DNA of 21,531 bases from a virus (IMGVR_UViG_3300031974_002193:1-21531), one strand, 5' to 3'. Shown: positions 1 through 8,004, counted from the stretch's first letter. The notes: generated by a model not told the origin, from the sequence alone. Numbers and translations: made by a program.

Positions 1-63
1 ACCAGATCACCTGCCAAAATGGCAACTTTTTACGTTTTAACCCTCTTTTCGCAGGAGCAAACA

Positions 64-1341
64 ATGCGAAGGAACCCTAACGACATCAAGGCCGAATTGA
101 GCGACGTATCGCTCGAACTCGAAGCCTTGGCACAGTCGGAGGATGCAGGACTTGAAGAACTGCAAGCCCTCCAAGCTAAAGCAGAAGTCCTTGAAGGCGA
201 ATTAGATTCGGCCCTCAAAATCGAAGACATCAAGAGAGACATCTTGGCGAAGCGTGAAGCAGCAGCAGAAGCCGCCGAGCAACCATCCGTAGTAGCAGAA
301 GCTATCCAACCCTCAATCGAAGAAGAACCACAAATGAAGATTCCAGCAGTAGTCGCAACCAGCCGCAGCAAGTACTTCGCATCGGCAGAAGACGCATTCG
401 TTTCCGGTCAAGCTATCCGAGCAATGGCTGGCAACCGTCAAGCTCAGTCGTTCATGAACGACATGGCAACCAACGACAGCAACGGCTCTGACAACACCAT
501 CCCAGCACCACTCAGCAACGCTCTTATCAACTTGCTCGAAGAGTACGGTGTTGCTCGTCAGAAGTGTAAGCGAATCGTTATGTCGCAGAACACTTGGGAC
601 GTTCCTAAGCTCAACGGTCACGTCACGATCAACTACACCGGCGAAGCACAAAGTATCGCAGCATCGGACGTTTCGTTCGAACAGGTTTCCTTGGTTGCCA
701 AGAAGATGACCGCTTTGACCAAGCTCTCCAGCGAAGTCACTGAGGACAGCATCATCAGCATGATGGACACCGTTGTGCAATCAATGGCATACCAGTTGGC
801 AATCGAAGAGGACAAGAACTTGTTCCTCGGCGTTGCTGGTGGTCTTCTCGAGAACAACGCAACTGGATCGCTTCGTGGTAACAGCAGCATCGCTGACACC
901 AACGTCGCAAGCGTTTCGGCTCTTGCTCTTAGCGACTTGACCGCAGCTACCGTTTCGGTTGGCAACCCAGTTGTCGGTGCCCGCAACGAGTGGTACATCA
1001 ACCCAACTCTGTTCCACGGCAAAATTCGCGATTTGGCGAACGCGAGCGGTGGTAACACCATCAGCCACATCGGCGATGCACTTCGTCCGACCTTGCTCGG
1101 CTACCCAGTTAACTTCGTTAACACCCTTCCTGGAGCTTCGGCTTCTGGCGTTGGCGAATTGGTTGCTGTATTCGGCGACTTGAACTTGGCTTGCTACTTC
1201 GGTGAGCGACGTGGACTTAACTTCCGCACGCTGAACGAGCTATACGCAAACACAGATCAGGTGGGCATTCAATGTACGCAGAGAGTAGCGTTGAAGGTCG
1301 CTAATCCTGAGGTTCTCGCGAAAATCACCTTGACTGCATAA
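64..1341 (+). CDS. Major capsid protein, HK97 fold
   Basis: Main shell protein of the phage head. The 425-residue product has the HK97 layout: a charged, Glu/Ala/Leu-rich, probably coiled-coil N-terminal segment (about residues 1-70) acting as a built-in scaffold (delta domain), a linker, then a mature domain starting around residue 90-105. A long shell domain with the usual mix of Asn/Gly/Thr-rich strands follows. I chose the ATG at 64 because AGGAG lies at 53-57; an in-frame ATG at 19 has no ribosome site before it. In HK97-like phages the delta domain is cut off by a prohead protease, which would lie upstream, outside the window. The stop codon overlaps the start of the next gene by one base. 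The position directly before a gp6-like connector gene supports the call. Confidence 0.9.
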   Translation: MRRNPNDIKAELSDVSLELEALAQSEDAGLEELQALQAKAEVLEGELDSALKIEDIKRDILAKREAAAEAAEQPSVVAEAIQPSIEEEPQMKIPAVVATSRSKYFASAEDAFVSGQAIRAMAGNRQAQSFMNDMATNDSNGSDNTIPAPLSNALINLLEEYGVARQKCKRIVMSQNTWDVPKLNGHVTINYTGEAQSIAASDVSFEQVSLVAKKMTALTKLSSEVTEDSIISMMDTVVQSMAYQLAIEEDKNLFLGVAGGLLENNATGSLRGNSSIADTNVASVSALALSDLTAATVSVGNPVVGARNEWYINPTLFHGKIRDLANASGGNTISHIGDALRPTLLGYPVNFVNTLPGASASGVGELVAVFGDLNLACYFGERRGLNFRTLNELYANTDQVGIQCTQRVALKVANPEVLAKITLTA

Positions 1342-1559
1342 TGAAAGTCAGATTCATAACAGCCCGTCTCGGATTTGAGGCGGGCTCTGTGGTCGATGCA
1401 GACTCCTTTGATTCTGGTCTGCTCAAGACTTTGTTTGACTTCAATGCAATAGAAAAGGTAGAAGAAGATGGCGACAAACTGGACTCTAACGCGGGTGACG
1501 AGCCCGTCAAACCTTCCAGTAAGCCTAAGCGAAGTAAAAGATCACCTAAGGCTAAGTAG
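1341..1559 (+). CDS. Small hypothetical head-region protein with basic tail
   Basis: A 72-residue protein of unknown function between capsid and connector genes. The first 45 residues look like a folded domain with mixed hydrophobic and acidic residues; the last 15 are Lys/Ser/Pro-rich and basic. The start ATG overlaps the capsid stop (TAATG), so translation is probably coupled, as no good ribosome site of its own is visible. Its final 92 bases are also the start of the connector gene in another frame, so the basic tail may be only the by-product of that overlap. In this position other phages often carry a small head-decoration or head-completion protein, but nothing in the sequence proves such a role. 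Confidence 0.6.
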   Translation: MKVRFITARLGFEAGSVVDADSFDSGLLKTLFDFNAIEKVEEDGDKLDSNAGDEPVKPSSKPKRSKRSPKAK

Positions 1560-2073
1560 TGCAGACACGACTCACGACAACCACTTACAGTTGTTAATTG
1601 AGGCAGCGACTGAACGCTTAGAAGATGACATCGACAGGCAGATCATAAGTGCCAACTACAAGCAGTCTCAACTCGTCTGGAACGAAGAAGACAATCTTGA
1701 GGGCTCGATCAAACTGTATAAGAGAGCGATCACGGACATAGTGTCGGTGCAATACTACGATGAAGACAACGTGTTACAAACACTTGACGCATCGAAGTAT
1801 GAGTACGACGCAGGTAGAACTAGGATATGGCTTGCCGCTGGTGAGCAATGGCCTACGCTATCGACTGACAAGACTGGCAACAAGGTAGAGATAGTGTTCA
1901 CTGCCGGATACGGAACTGCCGACACTACTGTCCCAAGATCAATGAAAGCAGCAATCCTATTGTGCGTTGGCAAGTGGTTCTTTGACCCAGCCCAAGAAGG
2001 CTCAGCCCTTCACTCACAAGAGGTTGCTTACGAGAGATTAGTGATGACTCTAATGAGGAGTACCTACCCGTAA
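1468..2073 (+). CDS. Head-tail connector protein, gp6-like
   Basis: Likely the adaptor that binds beneath the portal ring in the head-tail joint (HK97 gp6 / phage connector family). The 201-residue product opens with a short strand, then the family hallmark near residues 18-29 (PVSLSEVKDHLRL), followed by helices with a conserved Glu/Arg pattern and a C-terminal section rich in aromatic residues ending in a helix that carries the KAAILLCVGKWF motif. Start: ATG at 1468 preceded by a purine-rich GGTAGAAGAAG; a later start would lose the conserved hallmark, which is why I accept the 92-base overlap with the preceding ORF. The stop overlaps the next start (TAATG). The position between capsid and head-closure genes agrees. 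Confidence 0.82.
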   Translation: MATNWTLTRVTSPSNLPVSLSEVKDHLRLSSADTTHDNHLQLLIEAATERLEDDIDRQIISANYKQSQLVWNEEDNLEGSIKLYKRAITDIVSVQYYDEDNVLQTLDASKYEYDAGRTRIWLAAGEQWPTLSTDKTGNKVEIVFTAGYGTADTTVPRSMKAAILLCVGKWFFDPAQEGSALHSQEVAYERLVMTLMRSTYP

Positions 2074-2429
2074 TGACTATTCGCAAGCGTATAGGGATGC
2101 GAAGACATAGTGCTACGTTCTATGCACACAATGGAAACGTAGACAGCTATGGACAACCAACCTACGACACAGAGGGCGACTGGGAAGTGGCAACTAGCGG
2201 TTGGCCTTGCGAATTGATCACTACGGTTGGCGGTGAAGTTATCAGGGGACGAATGACAAACGCTAAGACAACTCACGTTGCCTATGGCGAGTTCTTCGGA
2301 GCCCAGAACGTAACTGCTAAGCACAGGTGCGTCATCAATGGTGTATGGTACGGAGTCACTTGCGTCATTGACGCAGATGGCTTGCAGATGGAACGACGAA
2401 TCGAACTGAGAGGTGAGAACGATGCCTAG
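2073..2429 (+). CDS. Head closure / head-tail joining protein
   Basis: A 118-residue protein of the SPP1 gp16 / phage head-tail joining family, which seals the head after DNA packaging and docks the tail. Visible family features are an N-terminal basic strand (MTIRKRIGMRRHSATFY), a GQPTYDTEGDWEV segment corresponding to the family's Gly-aromatic stretch, a central GGEV motif (about residues 52-56), and a C-terminal half with Arg, Trp-Tyr-Gly and an Asp-Ala-Asp-Gly turn before the final strand. The start overlaps the connector stop (TAATG) and the 3' end overlaps the tail terminator gene. Order and size fit the neck module well. Confidence 0.78.
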   Translation: MTIRKRIGMRRHSATFYAHNGNVDSYGQPTYDTEGDWEVATSGWPCELITTVGGEVIRGRMTNAKTTHVAYGEFFGAQNVTAKHRCVINGVWYGVTCVIDADGLQMERRIELRGENDA

Positions 2430-2838
2430 TCTTATCCCACAAGTTGTTAGCAGCTTGAAGGCAGACGCAAACGTCACCGCTCTGGTTGGTACTCGCATCT
2501 ACGCCGACTTTGCACCAGAGGATTCACAGAAGCCTTGTATCATCATGTTCATTACCTCCGAAGAAGCTGAAGACAGCATCGTCGGTATGATCGACTTCGC
2601 GGAAGCGAGGGTAAGGATCGAAGGTATTGGGACAAGCAGAGAAGAGGCTGATAACGTAAGCAATGCTGTTAGGAAAGCTCTTAACGACTTACTCGCAACT
2701 CACTACCCTAATACAAGTATTCAGGGTATTTCACAGGCTACTGGTAAGATCCACTTAGTGGATATACCGAACGACGGAACTGACCGCTGGCAATTCAGAA
2801 CTGGTCAGTCTTTCAATATTACTTATCACCCGTTTTAA
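2422..2838 (+). CDS. Tail terminator protein, DUF3168-like
   Basis: Probably the tail terminator that caps the tail tube and joins it to the neck (lambda gpU / SPP1 gp17 group, often annotated DUF3168). The product is 138 residues: an N-terminal helix (SLIPQVVSSLKADANVTALVG), a strand with YADFAP, a conserved PCIIMF strand, a long helix with REEADNVSNAVRKAL, and a C-terminal strand containing FRTGQSFNITY. I prefer the ATG at 2422 with AGAGGTGAG upstream over a GTG at 2413. It overlaps the head-closure gene by 8 bases and directly precedes the tail tube gene, the usual place for a terminator. Confidence 0.7.
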   Translation: MPSLIPQVVSSLKADANVTALVGTRIYADFAPEDSQKPCIIMFITSEEAEDSIVGMIDFAEARVRIEGIGTSREEADNVSNAVRKALNDLLATHYPNTSIQGISQATGKIHLVDIPNDGTDRWQFRTGQSFNITYHPF

Positions 2839-2855
2839 CTTAGGACAAAACCAAA

Positions 2856-3329
2856 ATGGCAACTAACCTTAAAGGACGTACCGGCCAAGGCTGTGTCGTA
2901 ACTTTAGCTGGATCACCATTTGCTGCTTGTGTCCGTTCGATCACTCTTCCTAACTGGACTCAAGAGAAGATCGACATCACTTGCATCGAAGACAAGGGAT
3001 ACCAAAAATTCATCGCTGGAGACATCACAGATCCTGGCGAGTGTACCGTGACTATGTTGTGGGCACCCAACGATGATGTCGGGGATGACTCGGCTGACGC
3101 AGTTCCTGGCGATCTGGTTGTTGGACAAGCCGATACGCTTACGATTACCTTCCCATCTTACTCCGCTGATGTTGGTGGTGGTGGTGGTGGATCGCTTAGC
3201 GGCACTGGCTTTATCACCAGCCTTGACCTTCCAGACTTATCCGTAAACAGCTTACTCGAATACAGCTTCACTTTCTGTTTCGACGGCTTCACCGGCCCAG
3301 TTTGGACGGCAGGATCTGCTGGATCATAA
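2856..3329 (+). CDS. Major tail tube protein
   Basis: Main building block of the tail tube, 157 residues, lambda gpV/HK97 gp32-type position. The N-terminal part carries alternating beta strands with a DITCIEDKGYQKFIAGD segment; the C-terminal part has SGTGFITSLDLPDLSVNS followed by ease of a strand with YSFTF, typical of the tail-tube barrel in which inserted polypeptide elements add strands. A run of six Gly codons, (GGT)5GGA at 3174-3191, gives a flexible linker just before this section. A ribosome site AGGA is at 2842-2845. A strong terminator follows the gene, as is common after a tail tube gene that must be made in excess over the chaperone and tape measure. Confidence 0.8.
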   Translation: MATNLKGRTGQGCVVTLAGSPFAACVRSITLPNWTQEKIDITCIEDKGYQKFIAGDITDPGECTVTMLWAPNDDVGDDSADAVPGDLVVGQADTLTITFPSYSADVGGGGGGSLSGTGFITSLDLPDLSVNSLLEYSFTFCFDGFTGPVWTAGSAGS

Positions 3330-3331
3330 TC

Positions 3332-3350
3332 ATCGATAACTATCGATAAC
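3332..3350 (+). repeat. Short tandem direct repeat ATCGATAAC x2
   Basis: ATCGATAAC occurs at 3332-3340 and again at 3342-3350, one base apart, between the tail tube stop codon and the terminator. It may be a chance duplication or a small protein-binding site; each unit contains the palindrome ATCGAT. Confidence 0.5.
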
Positions 3351-3357
3351 AAAACTT

Positions 3358-3390
3358 GGAGGGGTTCGTTGTGAGCCCCTCCTTTCTTTT
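3358..3390 (+). terminator. Intrinsic terminator after tail tube gene
   Basis: A 10-bp stem (GGAGGGGTTC with GAGCCCCTCC, one G-U pair) and a GTTGT loop are followed by TTTCTTTT. The gene starts downstream within about 20 bases and I see no clear promoter, so this is probably a partial terminator that lowers expression of the later tail genes relative to the tube protein. Confidence 0.85.
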
Positions 3391-3409
3391 AACTTAAATG
3401 AGGATTGAC

Positions 3410-3709
3410 ATGAAGGTGGAACTTCTACCGCATCGCGGTATTAACATGGCAACTCGTCAAGAGGAAACTGTACCACAGTATCAAGTTGTACTTGATGGTA
3501 CTCTCGTCGGATACAAGTCTTGGAACTTCGGTTCTAAGATCATCTTTATCGCCAAGCTGGCTCCAGAGGAGATAGCAGAGGTAAAGAATCAGGTAGAGCA
3601 TATCCTTGGCGACACCGCTGGGCACGTTGATGCACCAGACGATGAGAAGATTATTGCTAAGTACGAAGAAGAAACAGAAGAAGGAGACGTTGCAGATGAC
3701 TTTAACTAA
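3410..3709 (+). CDS. Hypothetical protein between tail tube and chaperone genes
   Basis: A protein of 99 residues that I do not recognise. It has a compact N-terminal half with a GYKSWNFGSKIIFIAKL section that looks like a beta hairpin entering a helix, and an acidic C-terminal tail (EEETEEGDVADDF). I favour the ATG at 3410 because GAGG at 3400-3403 lies just before it; the ATG at 3398 would add four residues and overlaps that site, and one at 3446 has no ribosome site. The gene overlaps the chaperone start by 14 bases, so it probably belongs to the tail assembly group. It might be an auxiliary tail assembly factor, but that is inferred only from position. Confidence 0.65.
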   Translation: MKVELLPHRGINMATRQEETVPQYQVVLDGTLVGYKSWNFGSKIIFIAKLAPEEIAEVKNQVEHILGDTAGHVDAPDDEKIIAKYEEETEEGDVADDFN

Positions 3710-4043
3710 GAAAAGCCTATTAGCCGAAACACCAAAGCCAGTGGCAGTTGAGTGCGAAGGTAGAGGTACTGTGTACGTTAAACCTTTGACAGAGTTTCAA
3801 AGATCAAAGAGACTGTCTGACCTTTGGAATGACAAGGGCGGTAAGTCAGAAGACGCAAAGCTAAAGCTACGCGTTCACATGATCGTTGATCAACTCTGTG
3901 ACGACAAAGGCAAGAATCTCTTTACCGAAGGTGACGTGAAGGATCTGCTCGCACTAGAAGCAAGCAGTCTCGACTCATTGGTCGATGCTATCAGTAACTT
4001 CAACGACGAATATATGTCGGAAAAAAACGGCAAGGCAGAGTAG
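3696..4043 (+). CDS. Tail assembly chaperone, short form (gpG-like)
   Basis: Zero-frame product of the tail chaperone gene, 115 residues, mainly helical and rich in Lys and Asp, with no enzyme motif. In lambda-like phages gpG coats the tape measure protein and recruits tube subunits. The start is the ATG at 3696, with AAGGAGA at 3681-3687; longer in-frame starts lie within the preceding gene and lack support. Near the 3' end the zero frame reads GAA AAA AAC, which contains the canonical slippery heptamer A_AAA_AAC, and the stop TAG follows four codons later. Location directly before the tape measure region, plus the frameshift, makes the role likely even though the protein itself is poorly conserved. 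Confidence 0.8.
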   Translation: MTLTKKSLLAETPKPVAVECEGRGTVYVKPLTEFQRSKRLSDLWNDKGGKSEDAKLKLRVHMIVDQLCDDKGKNLFTEGDVKDLLALEASSLDSLVDAISNFNDEYMSEKNGKAE

Positions 4044-4282
4044 AGAGACTAAAGGAACACTTTGAGGCGAACCATCGCCTCAGGTGGGTCTTCAGGATAT
4101 GCAAAGAACTGGGCATTGACGACCCAGTTCACTGGATGAACTCAGTAAGTCCTAGCGTAGTAGACCAATGGATCGCGTTTGAATTGGTAGAGCGAGAGAC
4201 GGGAGTTAAGAAGCCTATGTCAGCTTCCCCTGAACAAGCTCTGGAACAAATCCAATCAATGGGAATCTATAATGTCAAATAA
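3696..4282 (+). CDS. Tail assembly chaperone, frameshifted long form (gpGT-like)
   Basis: A -1 shift on A_AAA_AAC at 4022-4028 moves ribosomes into an open frame that runs from 4028 to the TAA at 4280-4282, adding 84 residues and giving a fusion of about 195 residues. The extension begins RQGRVERLKEHFEANH and contains HWMNSVSPSVVDQW and IAFELVERE, a Trp-rich helical pattern like the T domain of lambda gpGT, which links chaperone-coated tape measure to the tube protein. No start codon with a ribosome site precedes this frame, so it can be made only by frameshifting. The fusion end overlaps the next gene by 11 bases. Confidence 0.85.
4022..4028 (+). promoter_or_regulatory. Programmed -1 ribosomal frameshift site A_AAA_AAC
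   Basis: The heptamer is in the correct phase: zero-frame codons are AAA (4023-4025) and AAC (4026-4028). After slippage the next codon is CGG at 4028-4030 in an 84-codon open frame. A hairpin with a 7-bp stem, TGAGGCG at 4063-4069 and CGCCTCA at 4076-4082, lies 34 bases downstream, farther than the usual stimulator distance of 5-9 bases, so it may or may not matter. Confidence 0.88.
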
Positions 4283-4808
4283 GAGAATGGATGATCTAGG
4301 GTTGCTCGTACAGAGAACCTTAGATCGTGAGATAAAGAGAATCACCCATGACATCGAAGAAGATGTTATGAAGCACGTCGCTGGTGAAATGGAGATCATC
4401 TTCGCAAGAGAAATGAGATCCGCTGGCGTCGTTGAATCTGAACAAACAGGCACGCACGACTTGAGGTCAGCAAGCGAGAAAGACCTATACAAGAAGCACG
4501 GCGGCACTGTCTTACAAACGGGCAACCGAGTAACGGCAAGCAGTGGCAACAACACTGTTGATGCTTACGCGGGTGTACCATCTGGACGCGATTACGTCGC
4601 AAGGTTCTTGGATCAAGGAACCGAAAGACGAATGGCATGGCACCACGAGAGAGAAACTGGCACTAACCAAGATCCGCTTAACTTCCGCGAGAAGGCAGCA
4701 AAGATCATTGAGTCAATGGCTGAGTCCATGACCAAGAAGGGGATACTTAAAGCACTCACTCGTGTCAAACCAACAATCGTTAAAAGGGATTTAAAGAGCA
4801 ATGGCTAG
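4272..4808 (+). CDS. Hypothetical tail/neck protein, possibly HK97 gp10-like
   Basis: A 178-residue protein between the tail chaperone and tape measure genes. The N-terminal third is helical and charged; the C-terminal half contains DYVARFLDQGTERRMAW and then DPLNFREKAAKIIESMAE. This pattern (aromatic-Val, acidic-x-Gly-Thr, then a Phe-x-x-x-Ala helix) resembles HK97 gp10-type minor tail proteins, which have a YvEfGT segment and a pAl helix near the end. That family normally sits before the tail terminator, so the location here is unusual and the match is weak. The start overlaps the frameshifted chaperone's end; its own stop overlaps the tape measure start by 8 bases. Confidence 0.6.
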   Translation: MSNKRMDDLGLLVQRTLDREIKRITHDIEEDVMKHVAGEMEIIFAREMRSAGVVESEQTGTHDLRSASEKDLYKKHGGTVLQTGNRVTASSGNNTVDAYAGVPSGRDYVARFLDQGTERRMAWHHERETGTNQDPLNFREKAAKIIESMAESMTKKGILKALTRVKPTIVKRDLKSNG

Positions 4809-7017
4809 AAGAAAACAAATCATTCGATACGGCATTAGCCTTGGTATCGACACAACAGATATGGCACGAGGTGCCAGAGAGGCTAACACTGTTACGCGTC
4901 GTCTCAACAGAGACATGGGGCGAACGGAAGCGACTCTGCGTAAATACAAACACGCACAGATGCAGTTAAGGAGTGAGTTCAAGGCTGGATTAATTACGAA
5001 GGAGCAATACCTTCGCCAGTTAAAGAAAGAACGCCTTATACGTGACCGTGCGAGCGGAGCCCTAGATAGGCATCGAATGAAGATGCGTAAAGAGGCTGAT
5101 GAGCGTCGTCGTGAGACAATGGAGCTAAGGCGGCAAGAAGTTGCTATGCGTCGTCTCAACGCACAGAGAGAGCGAGAAGCTAGGGCTATGGCTGCTGCCC
5201 GTGCAAGGCACTCACAGATGATGGGTGGTGCAGGTGCTGGTGCATTAAGCATGTTTGGCCTTGGTGGTCAGTATGCTGGTGGTGCCCGAATGGCAGGCAA
5301 CCTTGGTGCTGACGATATGTTCGCCGGAATGGGCACACACTTGGCAGCGGGTGCTGCTGGTGCTATGGGTATGATCGGGATGGGCAGGTACCTCAACAAT
5401 GCCATCGACAGGTTCGGTGAACTCGAGGGAAAGCTCGTTGACTTGAAAGTCCTGTATGGTGAGATCAAGGGCGAGAAGCTGGGCAAAGAGTTTAAGCAGT
5501 TGGCTAACAGCACAGCCTTGACGACATCTCAGTTGATCGGCAATGCAAAGGTCTGGGCATCCTATGGACTGACGACTGACGGCATCGTTGACCGCATGAG
5601 ACGACTCGGCGAAGTCACTGGCGGTAACACTGAGAAGTTCCAAGCATTGACCGTTGCGTTCGCTCAGGTTAACGCACAGGGCAAGCTGATGGGTCAAGAG
5701 AAGAACCAGTTGATCAATGCTGGGTTCAGCCTTGCAGAGATCGCAAAGGTTGCTGGCATCGAGATGACTGACTTCGCCAAGGCTATGGAAGAAGGACGCA
5801 TCACTGCCGACCACTTGAATCAAGCACTCGTCAACATGACCGAAGAGGGCGGCCTTTACTACGGACTCCTTGAAGAGAAGGCAAAGACCCTTGAAGGCCA
5901 AGCAATCATCACTGCGTCTAAATGGGAAGAGGCGTCTCAGGCAGTCGGTGAGAACAGTAGGTACATGCGTGAAGGATGGCTAGGTGCCTCTAGGGCTCTT
6001 GCTGAATACATAAAGCAGCAAGAAGAATGGTCTATATCCACTGGAAAGTCTGGAGCCTTCGGCTTCGGGCAGGGCGGCATGTTTAACAAGTTCGGCATTG
6101 GCGGAAGGATGACGGGCTCTAGGATGGGCGGCTCGTACAGTACAGAGGGTTTCCTCAAGTCCAGTCCTTTCAGTGCCCGCATGACAGCAGGTGCCGACAG
6201 CACTTCTCTGCTCCAAGAACTTGTCATGGGAATCATGGGCATGGGCGGAGCAGCTCAGCAAGGGCTTGAAGCAGACTTCATTAGGCGGAAGATGGTCAGC
6301 GGCCTCCCAGAAGAACTTCTCAGGGGGACTGCAGGTGGGTGGCAAGAACTGCGAGACCCAGCCAAGCAGAAGGCAGAATTTGAGGCTGCCGAGAGGAAGC
6401 GTAAAGAGCAAGAAGCTAAAGATAAGGTTCAATATGGGAACTATCAGCAGCAGATGGAACGCTTCATGTTTGTCGATTCTGAGAAGACCGGCTACAGAAA
6501 GATTGATGAGGACAAGGCTCTCTATGAAATAGACAAGGCCTTTAAGGCTGGAGAATACAATGTCAGGCAGCACGGCATCATCTACAAGAAGACTATTGAA
6601 TATTTTGAAATGCTAAAGAGGAATGACTCTAAGGTAGAGAAGCAAAAAGAAGCTGACATGGCCGCGAAGGCTGCTGAGGACAGAGCCAAGAAGGTCGGCG
6701 GCTTTATGCAATACGGACAGTACGAGAACCAAGGGTTAACCCCAGATGCTATCGCACTGCTAAAGAAGAGAGACAAGATGCTTGCTGAGTCTCAGTCAAC
6801 ACTTGGCGGCAAAGGTGGTGGAGTGAATGTTGGAACCACTGGCGACTATTCACTTGCCGCTGAGCGTAGGAAAGAAGTTGCTGACCGTGCCAGAGCGATC
6901 AAGATTGCCGAGAAGCAAGAGAAGCATCAGGCACAGATCAGGGCTAACACTAACACTCAGATCCAGCAGATGAATGAACAAAACAGATTCCTAGTAGAGA
7001 ACATCGGAGGCGTATAA
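4801..7017 (+). CDS. Tape measure protein
   Basis: Long structural protein (738 residues) that sets tail length and is ejected with the DNA. Order of parts: a short N-terminal region; a highly charged coiled coil rich in Arg/Glu/Met at about 42-135; a Gly/Ala/Met-rich hydrophobic stretch at 140-195 that may insert in membranes; the conserved tape measure domain at about 200-350, with AQGKLMGQEKNQLINAGFS at 292-310 and NQALVNMTEEGGLYYG at its end; then a long Glu/Lys/Gln-rich helical tail. With the usual 0.15 nm per helical residue, the length suggests a tail of very roughly 110 nm. It follows the chaperone genes, as expected, and its stop overlaps the next start (TAATG). Confidence 0.92.
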   Translation: MARRKQIIRYGISLGIDTTDMARGAREANTVTRRLNRDMGRTEATLRKYKHAQMQLRSEFKAGLITKEQYLRQLKKERLIRDRASGALDRHRMKMRKEADERRRETMELRRQEVAMRRLNAQREREARAMAAARARHSQMMGGAGAGALSMFGLGGQYAGGARMAGNLGADDMFAGMGTHLAAGAAGAMGMIGMGRYLNNAIDRFGELEGKLVDLKVLYGEIKGEKLGKEFKQLANSTALTTSQLIGNAKVWASYGLTTDGIVDRMRRLGEVTGGNTEKFQALTVAFAQVNAQGKLMGQEKNQLINAGFSLAEIAKVAGIEMTDFAKAMEEGRITADHLNQALVNMTEEGGLYYGLLEEKAKTLEGQAIITASKWEEASQAVGENSRYMREGWLGASRALAEYIKQQEEWSISTGKSGAFGFGQGGMFNKFGIGGRMTGSRMGGSYSTEGFLKSSPFSARMTAGADSTSLLQELVMGIMGMGGAAQQGLEADFIRRKMVSGLPEELLRGTAGGWQELRDPAKQKAEFEAAERKRKEQEAKDKVQYGNYQQQMERFMFVDSEKTGYRKIDEDKALYEIDKAFKAGEYNVRQHGIIYKKTIEYFEMLKRNDSKVEKQKEADMAAKAAEDRAKKVGGFMQYGQYENQGLTPDAIALLKKRDKMLAESQSTLGGKGGGVNVGTTGDYSLAAERRKEVADRARAIKIAEKQEKHQAQIRANTNTQIQQMNEQNRFLVENIGGV

Positions 7018-8003
7018 TGGCTTATGAAGTTTTAAGAAAAAGACCTGCTTCTGCTACTGTAACACTCAGTAGGCAGAAGGGTCAGGACAAGAGAGTTAGG
7101 ACTCTCCAAGAAGAATACATACTCATCTTTGATCCTGAAACTATTGAAGCGAACGTGCCAGACCCAGCCTCTGTATCACTGCTTAGTGGAGTCCCGCAGG
7201 TTGGCGGCTGGTCGTACTACGACGCAATCGCTGGAGTGTTCTATCCAAACTTTACTTGCAGAAGCGTAACCATAGAGAGACGTGAAGACAACGCGTTCGT
7301 CTATGACATCACGGCGTCTTATGCGGACGAGTCTTCAGAGGAAGGTGGGCAAACACCACCTGCGTCTGACCCACAAGGATATACTCCAACGGTCAGCTAC
7401 TCTCTTGAAGAGATGGAAGTCTCGAGTTGGCTTGACAACGCTAATGAGCCAATCATGCTCCCGACTGGTAACTTATATGAAGGAGTTAATCCAACTAAGA
7501 AGGTGCCAGTCATCATCTATCAGATCGAGCAGATTGAGACAACCTTCGACGAGACCGACATGGCTAACAGGTGTTTCACTGTTAACTCATCGACATGGCA
7601 GGGCTTCCCGCCGGACACTGCGATGATCACTGACATTAAGTACGCCAAGGCTCAGGTTCCAGTTGGTGGTGGTGTTCCTATCTATGTCAACGCTTATAAG
7701 GTTAACTACACCATCAAGTGCCTGACAGCAGAGATCAAGTCTAGGGCTGACGACGAGACCATCGAGACCCTAAGGGTCAAGCATGGCTTACAGATGGCTA
7801 GGACTGACATTTATTACCTGAAGGCGGCCGATGACCTTAGCACCAAGACTATCTGGGAGCCAGATCAGAAGGCTGGCTGGCCATCCTCGCTGTATCTAAA
7901 AGAAGACGGCACTGGCCACCGGAAGGGGCTTCAAGTTGGGGTGCCACCGATTGATCAGTATGTTACTCAACCAAAAGATTCTTGGTCATTCCTGAGGGTT
8001 TAA
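7017..8003 (+). CDS. Putative tail-tip protein, function unknown
   Basis: A 328-residue protein directly after the tape measure gene, where distal tail and hub proteins sit in siphophages. It is predicted mostly beta from the pattern of alternating hydrophobic residues, with recognisable blocks such as QVGGWSYYDAIAGVFYPNF, a repeated ITASY/YTIKC strand pattern and a Pro/Ser-rich linker near 112-122. No signal peptide or membrane segment. A good ribosome site GGAGG (7006-7010) precedes the ATG. The likely role is a distal tail or baseplate component, inferred from position and composition; I do not recognise the family. Confidence 0.7.
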   Translation: MAYEVLRKRPASATVTLSRQKGQDKRVRTLQEEYILIFDPETIEANVPDPASVSLLSGVPQVGGWSYYDAIAGVFYPNFTCRSVTIERREDNAFVYDITASYADESSEEGGQTPPASDPQGYTPTVSYSLEEMEVSSWLDNANEPIMLPTGNLYEGVNPTKKVPVIIYQIEQIETTFDETDMANRCFTVNSSTWQGFPPDTAMITDIKYAKAQVPVGGGVPIYVNAYKVNYTIKCLTAEIKSRADDETIETLRVKHGLQMARTDIYYLKAADDLSTKTIWEPDQKAGWPSSLYLKEDGTGHRKGLQVGVPPIDQYVTQPKDSWSFLRV

Positions 8004-8004
8004 T

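Noticed and set aside
12-31. TGCCA/TGGCA hairpin followed by T5 before the capsid gene
   Set aside because: A 5-bp stem with a 3-base loop and two bases before the T-run is too weak to call a terminator.
19-63. Upstream in-frame ATG at 19 for the capsid gene
   Set aside because: No ribosome site precedes it, while AGGAG is correctly placed before the ATG at 64; the added residues do not look like a capsid N-terminus.
3174-3191. (GGT)5GGA repeat as a phase-variation tract
   Set aside because: Unit length is three, so gain or loss would not shift the frame; best read as a Gly linker in the tail tube protein.
3405-3410. TTGACA just after the tail tube terminator
   Set aside because: No -10-like box within 15-19 bases; it overlaps the start of the next gene.
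4268-4273. TATAAT before the gene at 4272
   Set aside because: No -35 box at a fitting distance; explained by the codons of the frameshifted chaperone end.
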